Source: Alteromonas lipotrueae (lineage in GTDB: Bacteria; Pseudomonadota; Gammaproteobacteria; Enterobacterales; Alteromonadaceae). Taken from it: a stretch of 47,363 nt of DNA. The position numbers were made by a program, and so were the translations under genes. Positions 1 through 7,520 of this stretch are shown here, piece by piece (position 1 is the stretch's first letter; each line of letters starts with the position of its first letter). The stretch is taken from positions 1 through 47,363 of the forward strand of contig NZ_JAESDI010000023.1 of the NCBI RefSeq assembly GCF_019249215.1, given 5' to 3'. Below the pieces are notes generated by a model. That model saw nothing but the letters and a program-made list of their open reading frames with translations. It was not told where the DNA came from and did not search any database.

Positions 1-3000
1 AGAGCCATTAACTTTCCGGTCTCTGTATTTTAGGCGGTTTTGCTCATCGTACCCAAAGCTTTCAGTAAAGTCTGTTGTACTTGAAGACGCAAAAGCATGG
101 TCTCTTGTTTCTAAATTTCCAAGGTCATCATATGAATAAATTAGGCTATGATAGGGGTTTGCGTAATTTGTCCCTTTTTGAATGTCAAGTGTACTTAACC
201 AGCCTGTATCCGACTCGTATGATTTGTTTTCGGTAACTCCATTACCATACTTCACTTGGTTTACTTGGCCACGATTATTAACTTGGGTCACTTCTTGATA
301 GACTTTGCCGTATTCACGATGGCCGGGCGTTGCATTAATAGTCTTAGATGGGAAACCTAATGCGGTATAAGTTTGCTTAATTGTGAAGTTATTTGCTGGG
401 TATTGAGTGTAATAAAGACGATTTAATTTATCGTAGCCGAACTCAGTTCTGAAACTCTCTCTGTCTATCAATACATCGTTTGTAGCGACTAGCCCCATAC
501 TTCTGTAAGTTGTCCTTTCCCTATAAGTAGGTGTGCCGGATGCCGCAGATTTTCCCTTATAATACGCAACTTCGTGCAATTTACCTTTCGCAAAAGCACC
601 TGAGTCGTACAACCAATGGGTAAAACCGTCGCTGTCTTTTCGACTCTTTTTTCTGCCAGCTTTATCATATACAAAACTAGTGACTTGGTTACTGCTATTT
701 TTTTGCTCTACGAGTTCACCAAATGCATTGTATTTATATGACCATGTACCTTTATCCAAATCAGTCATGGCTATTTTTTGACCTAAATCGTTATAATTAT
801 TGGTTACTTGTTGATGGCTAGAGGTATTATTCGCATCATATACCTTTACCGACAACAAATCGCCATCTGCTGAGTGTATATAATCTAACTTAGAGGTCTG
901 AACGTCAGTCCCTTTACTATCATCACCTTTACTATCATCAATGTAACCAAACGTAACGGTTTCAATTTCCCCTAAATAATTTCGAATATCTTTGTGGAAT
1001 AAATTCTTTTCATTTACCGTTTTTACGGTATTTCCGTCGTAAGTCCGTGTTACTTTACCTCTAGGCTTCACTTCTTTGATAACCCGCTTCAGAATATCAT
1101 ATTCGTATGACGTTGAATGGGATGATTTTACATTTAGCTTAGGTTCATAGGTTTTTGAAGGGTTACCGTTGCTGTCATACTCTGTAACAGTGACGGTCCA
1201 GCCACCAGCTTTGAAAGCCTGAGTTCTAGACCCAACTTGCCGCCCCCATTTATCAAAAAACACCTGGCTTTCGGGTTTTCCTGGGGAAACGCTTATTATG
1301 CGATAGTAAGCTGTTGGAAATAGGCTGCTGGTGTAGCAATCGACGCCTGGGGATGCACAATAGGCTGTATATTGTCGGCTAATAATGGTTGGATCATTAG
1401 CGTCTTTTGTCGAAATTCTAGTTTTCTTTTTACCACCAAAATCATCAAAATACACTTCCGATGTTGTACCATTTGGACTAGTAGATATAATTGAGGTTAT
1501 CCTGCCCTTACTTCCGCCACCATTCCCTACAACAGTAGTTGTAGTTTTATGGTCCAACGAATTGGTAGAACTTACCGCATACTGTCCTCGTTCATCATAG
1601 GCAGTCGCTGAGCTTCTCGTTTGAGACAGTGTGCCATTTTTCCCTGACGACCCCGCAGTAGACACCTTAGTTTTGTTACCGAATTTATCATATTCATTCG
1701 TCGTCACTAATTTATGACTATTATTGGTAGGATTCACAATCTCTTCTTTTATCATCAAAGAGTCTGAATAGTATTTAAACTCCGATGAGCGATTAACCGT
1801 TTTATCGTTCACAGCGCTTCCGTTGTCATAGAGAGTTTTGACAACGGATGAACCACTTAAGCGCCCAAATGTTTTGTATTTAACGTCTGTGCCGTACCTG
1901 TTTGTTACTTTCGTTTCCCGATAATATTTACTTGAATTCGTAGGGTGAGGGTGTCGCTCATAAATTTGAGAGGTTAGCTGATTTCCGTATTTGTCGTAAC
2001 TGAACTCAGAATCGACAACTGATTGCTTTGAGGAATCTGTGAGCGCACTGTTTAAACTGTATGACGTCTCTTTTGAGCTTTTGATATAAGGAAATATACC
2101 GCCATTTGCGGTTACTTTAACGCCAAGGGTATTAGTAGCCTCGCTGAGCAAAATGGCTCCTTCACCAAGACCCAATGTTTTCTTCGTAGATTCTGGCATA
2201 CCCGTATAGGGAAATCGTTGATGATAAACGGTTTCCGTTGCCATAGACGTCTGCAAATCTCGGGTTCGCAGCCGCTTAAAGCCAAGCATACCTCTGCCAT
2301 TTTTATGAACCAACAAGCTTCCATACTCATAACCTACAGTGTTTGATGTGTTGTCAGTCGTTTTCGTGGAGACAGAAGACACCACAAATAAACCGGATTG
2401 GGGAGCAAAATAATTTTTATCTGGCGAGATACTACTATTATCAATAGAGAGACGATTAATGTAGTCATATTCGACGTCAGTTTCAACACCAAAGGAAGAA
2501 GTGAACCTAATGATAACATTTTCAGGTACTCCAGACAGTCCAGCAAAATTAACGAACCATTCGCTATCAATATTACTACTCTTACTCTGAAATAGATCTA
2601 CCTTCCCGTCACCATTAGCATCACCGAATTGGAAGGTTTTATTTTCATCAAAATCAAACTGCCCTCGTTTCTCTAAGGTCACTTTTGTGTGGTCGTCTGC
2701 ATCAACTCGAGTGAAAAATACATTCCATATAATATTATCTTTAGTACTTACTGAATTAGGTAACAGAAGCTCCGCTTTGCCGTCTTGATTAACGTCGACA
2801 AACCTTACCAAGGAATTATACTTTTCTTCTGCTTCGGTAGTTTTTAACTTTTTTAACTCTGATAGTTCGTTTCCATTTGACAACTGATAGCTCAAGCTAT
2901 CCGAGGTTATAATTACCAAATCACTTAAGCCATCACCATTCAGATCGGCGATGTGATAATTGGCGAGGTTTTTTTCACTATCTGTTAAGGGCTGCGATTC

Positions 3001-5259
3001 AAATGTAAGAGTACCATTGTTCGAATCTTTCGTTATAAGTATTAGCGCTTTTTGAGAATGAATCGTAGCGCTGCCATAGCCATAGGAAAACGTTTTCTTC
3101 TGGGTAACTATTAAATCTGAACGACCATCACCATTAATATCCATTGCTGGCGCATTTCCTATAGAAATCTTACCCTCATCTATAACGGGGAAATCACCTA
3201 GATCTTTCGCAATACTAAAATCCCCATTGCCTTCGTTTTCATAGTACTTTATTAAGTAGTTTGAGCCCTCCTTCTGCAAAAAAACAATGTCGCTCAAAGC
3301 ATCGCCATTAATATCAAGTATTTTGACGTTACCTATTAGCCCAATCGCTTTTTTTTTCAAGGATTTACTCTTACCTTTGACGTATTTACACTCTTCGTTA
3401 CAATTTTCCTTAACGTTGATGTCTTTACACTCTTCGCAGTACGAAATTGCAACCCAATCGTTATTTTCTGATTGAGCCACCAACAAATCAAGAATACCAT
3501 CTCCGTTGTAATCTATTATTTGAGCATTTTCAGCACCGTGGCTTGTCCCTTTATATTTAAAAATGACTTTGGTACTATTATAGTCGGGGCCCAATTTTAC
3601 ATTCCAGCTTGTGTTACCAAAATAGACAATATCGGCGTAACTATCGCCATTTATATCGAAAACACGCGAGCTCATAGGATTTTGGCCTAGCGTTATTTTT
3701 TCAGGAGTTTCATTAAAAACTTTAAAAGAAGCACTTTTTTTTCTTGTTTTCCATTTAAATGTCAATGGTTTTAAACATGAATCACTAACACATTCCTTAA
3801 TTTTTTCAAGGGTATGTTCTTGTTCGAAGTTTTTATCCTGCCGGTAGCTAAGTGTGTAAGTTCTAAACTCCTTTTCATCTGCATAAATAACCACTTTATC
3901 TAATAGCTTATCATTCGAAACAGGATTCCCGGCTATCCATCCTACCGAAGCTTCAGGGTTATCTTTATATTCATATTCCACTCGGTTATATGGATTTTTG
4001 CCTTTAACTAGATTTCCTGTATATTGAATTTCCTTTAAATAGTGTTGCCCCTTGGTTGTATCTTCTTCATACTTATAAAGTATGTAATTGCCTTTTACAT
4101 CCTTAATGGCCTTTAAAGCCCACATTCGCGCTTTATTACTATTTGTAGTTAGTTCTACGAAACTATCGTTACCAATATCAACTTTTCCATCACTTCCCAT
4201 AAAATCAGTGAGTAGTGCCTTTCCATTAATTCTTGTGTTACCTGTTACAAAGTCTAAACGACCGTAATAATGTATCTCTCCAGATTTAGTTTCTACGGTA
4301 AAGGCTTTTAAGTAAGTTTTGGGGCAGCCACCTTTTGAGTTACTTTTGGGGCAGTTATTATAATGCGGAACAATATGGCTAAAACTATCTAATTCCGTAT
4401 GGTAGGCATCCGCCGACCAATAGTCGCTGTCTGTCACATTATTCTTATCTGATGTTTTCGAGATAACATCTGAGATATCTTTATTAAGACTCTTGTTTGT
4501 AACGAGCCTCTGACCGTCTAAGCACAGTCGGTCACCCTGATCAAATCGCACACCTGCAATACTGCCATCTTGAGCAAAATTCTTTGGACAGCGAGTGATT
4601 ATAGAACCCCCAAAAATATTCCAACCTTTACCTACAAGACCATTTCCACCGCTACTTGAATAAGACAGACCTAAACTGGGTTGAACGCCCGCCGTTCCCT
4701 TGGGCAAAGAGAAAGGCACTTGATACGTTGCTGCTCCCATTTCATTCACTCTAAATTCAGCGCCGGTAGCGTGCACATGATCGTATTTAGACTCACTGGG
4801 AAAAAGTTCACTGATAACCCCCGTATTCACAACCTCAACAGAAGCGGATTCGACCTTCGAGCAAGCTAAATTTCCCGATGTAAATGCAGAAACATTACAC
4901 CCGTTGCCCGTCATACATGCTGATACTTCTACGCTAAAATTCCCTTCCCCAACGCCAGGCGCAATAATATTGTTGCCTTGCGCTGCTACTTCACTTGCTG
5001 TTGAGCATTGCCATTCAGTTTCACTGTTTACTACACGAAAATAAAAGGCCTCAGTATTAGCAGAAGAGCCTACACTCAAAGAAATAGACCGGCCTCGCTG
5101 GTAACTGCTGTAGTTAAAATCTTCTAATGCGGGTAACGGCGTAAATATTTTCATTTCTCCCACACTAATTGGCACCAAGGTCGAGCTAGAGGCATTGGGT
5201 GAAATTAGCAACGACGCTAACCCTAAAATAAAATATCTTTTCAACAAACAGATACCCAT
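1..5259 (-). CDS. SpvB/FG-GAP/RHS-repeat secreted protein, 3' end outside window
   Basis: The minus-strand frame stays open from ATG at 5259 to the left edge (at least 1753 residues), so the C-terminus is not visible. AAGGA lies just upstream of the ATG. A hydrophobic leader (LKRYFILGLASLLISP) suggests export. Around residues 175-217 is the SpvB signature (YQVPFSLPKGTAGVQPSLGLSYSS). Residues about 530-890 carry FG-GAP/VCBS-type repeats with DINGDG or DANGDG loops that probably bind calcium. From about 925 onward there are RHS/YD repeats (YDYINRLS, SFGYDEQNRL). This is the architecture of Tc-toxin B/C-like and other RHS polymorphic exoproteins, in which the RHS part forms a shell around a variable C-terminal domain. 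That domain, the part that would define activity, lies beyond position 1. The gene follows a small exported gene (5417-5794). Family assignment is firm; function is not known. Confidence 0.85.
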   Translation of the reverse strand, partial: MGICLLKRYFILGLASLLISPNASSSTLVPISVGEMKIFTPLPALEDFNYSSYQRGRSISLSVGSSANTEAFYFRVVNSETEWQCSTASEVAAQGNNIIAPGVGEGNFSVEVSACMTGNGCNVSAFTSGNLACSKVESASVEVVNTGVISELFPSESKYDHVHATGAEFRVNEMGAATYQVPFSLPKGTAGVQPSLGLSYSSSGGNGLVGKGWNIFGGSIITRCPKNFAQDGSIAGVRFDQGDRLCLDGQRLVTNKSLNKDISDVISKTSDKNNVTDSDYWSADAYHTELDSFSHIVPHYNNCPKSNSKGGCPKTYLKAFTVETKSGEIHYYGRLDFVTGNTRINGKALLTDFMGSDGKVDIGNDSFVELTTNSNKARMWALKAIKDVKGNYILYKYEEDTTKGQHYLKEIQYTGNLVKGKNPYNRVEYEYKDNPEASVGWIAGNPVSNDKLLDKVVIYADEKEFRTYTLSYRQDKNFEQEHTLEKIKECVSDSCLKPLTFKWKTRKKSASFKVFNETPEKITLGQNPMSSRVFDINGDSYADIVYFGNTSWNVKLGPDYNSTKVIFKYKGTSHGAENAQIIDYNGDGILDLLVAQSENNDWVAISYCEECKDINVKENCNEECKYVKGKSKSLKKKAIGLIGNVKILDINGDALSDIVFLQKEGSNYLIKYYENEGNGDFSIAKDLGDFPVIDEGKISIGNAPAMDINGDGRSDLIVTQKKTFSYGYGSATIHSQKALILITKDSNNGTLTFESQPLTDSEKNLANYHIADLNGDGLSDLVIITSDSLSYQLSNGNELSELKKLKTTEAEEKYNSLVRFVDVNQDGKAELLLPNSVSTKDNIIWNVFFTRVDADDHTKVTLEKRGQFDFDENKTFQFGDANGDGKVDLFQSKSSNIDSEWFVNFAGLSGVPENVIIRFTSSFGVETDVEYDYINRLSIDNSSISPDKNYFAPQSGLFVVSSVSTKTTDNTSNTVGYEYGSLLVHKNGRGMLGFKRLRTRDLQTSMATETVYHQRFPYTGMPESTKKTLGLGEGAILLSEATNTLGVKVTANGGIFPYIKSSKETSYSLNSALTDSSKQSVVDSEFSYDKYGNQLTSQIYERHPHPTNSSKYYRETKVTNRYGTDVKYKTFGRLSGSSVVKTLYDNGSAVNDKTVNRSSEFKYYSDSLMIKEEIVNPTNNSHKLVTTNEYDKFGNKTKVSTAGSSGKNGTLSQTRSSATAYDERGQYAVSSTNSLDHKTTTTVVGNGGGSKGRITSIISTSPNGTTSEVYFDDFGGKKKTRISTKDANDPTIISRQYTAYCASPGVDCYTSSLFPTAYYRIISVSPGKPESQVFFDKWGRQVGSRTQAFKAGGWTVTVTEYDSNGNPSKTYEPKLNVKSSHSTSYEYDILKRVIKEVKPRGKVTRTYDGNTVKTVNEKNLFHKDIRNYLGEIETVTFGYIDDSKGDDSKGTDVQTSKLDYIHSADGDLLSVKVYDANNTSSHQQVTNNYNDLGQKIAMTDLDKGTWSYKYNAFGELVEQKNSSNQVTSFVYDKAGRKKSRKDSDGFTHWLYDSGAFAKGKLHEVAYYKGKSAASGTPTYRERTTYRSMGLVATNDVLIDRESFRTEFGYDKLNRLYYTQYPANNFTIKQTYTALGFPSKTINATPGHREYGKVYQEVTQVNNRGQVNQVKYGNGVTENKSYESDTGWLSTLDIQKGTNYANPYHSLIYSYDDLGNLETRDHAFASSSTTDFTESFGYDEQNRLKYRDRKVNGS

Positions 5260-5416
5260 CTTGAATTCCTTATAAGCAAACTGAACTTCCTTTTAAACAG
5301 AGTCAGTTGAATTTTTTAGTTTTCATGAAATTTTAATTTTTTACCACAGCAATCTGGGGCACTTTGATAGTAGCCCCCCTAAATTGTCTGGGTTAAAAAT
5401 ATAATCCGAATAGGCC

Positions 5417-5794
5417 CTAGTCATTCATCACTCTAAATCTCTCGAGTTTATCTATCGACCCAATTGTGTCGACTAAGTGGACCGCTATTGCTGCTTTGTT
5501 GTGAGTAGTTTGTGCTACCAACGCAAGCGATAGCATATGTTGGCAGCCTACGCTTTCTAGCTCGCACACAACTCTGTCAGAATTAATGGTAGGATTTTTA
5601 GTATTTTTGGCAGTCTTCAGAGCTGAATTATTTTCAAAAAATACATAGACTAGTCCTTTCTCTGCATATACTTCTACAGCTTTCACGCGTAGATCATCTA
5701 TGAGACTCGATACTACTTCCTTTTCCTCTGCCTCTGTAGGTAGCGAAAACATACACACTAGTAACATACCTAACGAATTCAGAATAATTTTCAT
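5417..5794 (-). CDS. small exported protein of unknown function upstream of RHS gene
   Basis: A 125-residue product with a signal peptide (MKIILNSLGMLLVCMFSLPTEA, cleavage probably after TEA). I do not recognise the family. The mature part is short, mixed alpha/beta in appearance, with two cysteines seven residues apart (CELESVGC) that could form a disulfide after export. It reads in the same direction as the RHS gene and ends 157 bases before it, so co-transcription is plausible. Its original upstream region is now split by the IS630 insertion at 5856-7009; the palindrome at 7142 would have lain about 190 bases upstream before that insertion. A role as accessory or chaperone to the RHS protein would be guesswork from position alone. 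Confidence 0.6.
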   Translation of the reverse strand: MKIILNSLGMLLVCMFSLPTEAEEKEVVSSLIDDLRVKAVEVYAEKGLVYVFFENNSALKTAKNTKNPTINSDRVVCELESVGCQHMLSLALVAQTTHNKAAIAVHLVDTIGSIDKLERFRVMND

Positions 5795-5855
5795 TTTCTA
5801 TTTTTCCTTTTTAGTTGATTGCAACCTATTTCAGATTTCTTCCGTTCATATCCTA

Positions 5856-7009
5856 AATAACTGATCCTAACTCTGCTTCATCTTCGCGATTCCATGCTGG
5901 TTGCCTGGAAATGGCGATGCGGTTTCCATAAATCGACGTACTCGTTGCAGCAACTCCCACATTTCAGTACATCTATGATTGCGGGTTACGGTTTCATGTA
6001 ACGCATGCCACAACTTTTCAATTCTATTAACCCAAGGGTTGTAGACTGGTTGGAACAGCAAGGCAAATTTGGGATTCTGCTTCAGCCATGCCTGCGTCTT
6101 TTTGCTTTTATGAATAATGTAATTGTCCACAATCAGCGTGATGGTTTTTGCCTTCCGATACGTTTTTCTTAAATGTTCCATTAGCCGGATAAATATCTCA
6201 GAGCATTTTGAGTGTCGCCCCACGTAAAGCACTTTGCCTGTGCCGGCATTTAACGCGCCGGCCAGATAGTATTTTTCATTTTGTCCTGGCGTTGGGACTA
6301 ACCGCTGTTTTCCTCTGAACCCCCAATCCGCACCTATTTTGGGATTCAGATGAATATCCACCTCATCCTCGTAAAACACCGGATGTTCGGCAGAACACTT
6401 CTCAAGCGCGGCTTTAATCGCTGCCAGTTTCTCTTCCTTGTGTGGATCTCTTATCCGCAAAGTAGGAGCTGCTCTACGCCAAACAATACCGAGTTCTGGC
6501 ATCCACCGCCGTAAAGTCGAGCTGTGTATACGGATCCCAGTATTCTCATGAATGACCTTCGCCAGTAATTCCGAACTCCATCGGCTACGCTGATAACCTA
6601 GATCTTGTGGTGTCCATGGAATCAGCAAGAAGAGTAACTGCACTATGATGTCACCCGGCAAATAAGCCGGTTTGCCATGCTCGGCATCTTTTAAACCGTC
6701 TATTCCTGATTCTTCATACCACTTGCACCAGCGACTGACCGAAGAACGTGCTGCACTCAGCAATAACGCAACCTGCTTACGGGACTGGCCCTTGTGAACC
6801 AAAAGCACAGCATTTGCCCGACGACTAAAGCGTTTATCCTTACTGCGTTGAACGATTTTTTCTAAACGGCGTCGCTCAGCCCGGTCAATCAATGCTATTC
6901 TGATCATGCTCAGTGTGGTTCTCGGTAATTTCTTTTTGGCGATTGATCTGATCGCAGAAATCACACTGAGTTCCCTCTATGGGGTGATCTACACTTAGGA
7001 ACAGTTATT
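5856..7009 (-). mobile_element. intact IS630-family insertion sequence with TA duplication
   Basis: The ends are AATAACTGATCCTAA (left) and, read inward from the right, AATAACTGTTCCTAA, matching at 14 of 15 positions. TA flanks both sides (5854-5855 and 7010-7011), the target duplication typical of IS630. The boundary is confirmed by an empty site in the same window: the paralogous spacer at 10239-10300 runs straight from CCGTTCATATCCTA into GTGTGCGTCAAAGC, the two sequences that here flank the element. Length is 1154 bases with one transposase gene. It inserted after the neighbouring tandem duplication, into the left copy only. Confidence 0.95.
5867..6964 (-). CDS. IS630-family transposase
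   Basis: The 365-residue product fills the IS. The N-terminal half is a paired helix-turn-helix region (SRKQVALLLSAARSSVSRW) used to bind the terminal repeats. The C-terminal half is the DDE nuclease: first acidic site in VFYEDEVDIHL, second in LIVDNYIIHKS, third glutamate in NPWVNRIEKLWHALH. All three catalytic positions are present and the frame is unbroken, so the enzyme is probably active. It catalyses cut-and-paste movement into TA dinucleotides. The start at 6964 is the first ATG and gives a product within the normal family length (about 340-370 residues). Confidence 0.93.
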   Translation of the reverse strand: MISAIRSIAKKKLPRTTLSMIRIALIDRAERRRLEKIVQRSKDKRFSRRANAVLLVHKGQSRKQVALLLSAARSSVSRWCKWYEESGIDGLKDAEHGKPAYLPGDIIVQLLFLLIPWTPQDLGYQRSRWSSELLAKVIHENTGIRIHSSTLRRWMPELGIVWRRAAPTLRIRDPHKEEKLAAIKAALEKCSAEHPVFYEDEVDIHLNPKIGADWGFRGKQRLVPTPGQNEKYYLAGALNAGTGKVLYVGRHSKCSEIFIRLMEHLRKTYRKAKTITLIVDNYIIHKSKKTQAWLKQNPKFALLFQPVYNPWVNRIEKLWHALHETVTRNHRCTEMWELLQRVRRFMETASPFPGNQHGIAKMKQS

Positions 7010-7141
7010 TAGTGTGCGTCAAAGCACTCTTTAAAACTTTTTACATCCTCTAAATTGCTCTATAGACGCAAGCGATTCAATTACCGTATTCACACTAAAG
7101 CTAGGGAGCTAAATCTAAAAAATGAAATGAATGAAATGTAA

Positions 7142-7156
7142 TGTTATAATATAACA
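7142..7156. promoter_or_regulatory. Zur-box-like palindrome TGTTATAATATAACA (site 1)
   Basis: Perfect 15-base palindrome, preceded by A. It equals the core of the published gammaproteobacterial Zur consensus (TGTTATANTATAACA). It lies downstream of the left small ORF and, before IS630 insertion, would have been about 190 bases upstream of the small exported/RHS pair at 5794. Binding is inferred, not shown. Confidence 0.5.
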
Positions 7157-7213
7157 ATTAAAAATACACGTAAAATGTAACTAATTAACCTGAACTCGGT
7201 TTAAGAAATTGAA

Positions 7214-7387
7214 CTAAATGCCTGTTCCAAGATCCGGTCTTTTATAGCTTGGTCCCAAATCGTACTTGGGAAGATTCTCAAATACTTTTTCATCGCCCTC
7301 TTTAAATGGCTCGAAAGCCATTGGCTTGCTAGAACAAAAGAACAGTTCCGTTTTTTTATCCTCTGGTTTCTTATCTTCTTCATGCAT
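7214..7387 (-). CDS. conserved 57-residue ORF behind protease terminator (left copy)
   Basis: ATG at 7387 is chosen because AGGAG sits six bases upstream (AGGAGACAAGATG-type spacing, conserved in both copies). A longer reading from 7438 would start inside the terminator stem and is unlikely. The product begins MHEEDKKPEDKKTELFF, is strongly charged at its N-terminus, has one cysteine (FFCSSKP) and no signal peptide or membrane segment. I do not recognise it. The duplicate at 10489-10662 differs by only two residues (H/P at position 2, G/R near the end), while the proteases beside it have diverged much more. An intrinsic terminator lies only about 30 bases upstream with no room for a normal promoter, so expression would depend on read-through. 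Confidence 0.55.
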   Translation of the reverse strand: MHEEDKKPEDKKTELFFCSSKPMAFEPFKEGDEKVFENLPKYDLGPSYKRPDLGTGI

Positions 7388-7418
7388 TCTTGTCTCCTGT
7401 ATCAGCTTACTAGCGCAT

Positions 7419-7446
7419 AAAAAAGCCGGCCCCTCCATGGGCCGGC
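7419..7446 (-). terminator. intrinsic terminator after left protease gene
   Basis: On the minus strand, GCCGGCCC and GGGCCGGC pair perfectly (8 bp) around a six-base loop, followed by six T residues. It lies about 75 bases after the protease stop and just before the small ORF. Confidence 0.9.
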
Positions 7447-7520
7447 AGTTGCTTAACTACGAGGTTTAACCTATGTTTTGATTAAACAATATTTGGCATA
7501 TCTAGCCAAAAGAGAAAACC

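Noticed and set aside
7201..7383. Alternative minus-strand frame over the small ORF
   Set aside because: The other frame has the conserved ribosome site and near-identity in both cassette copies; this one does not keep its length in the right copy.
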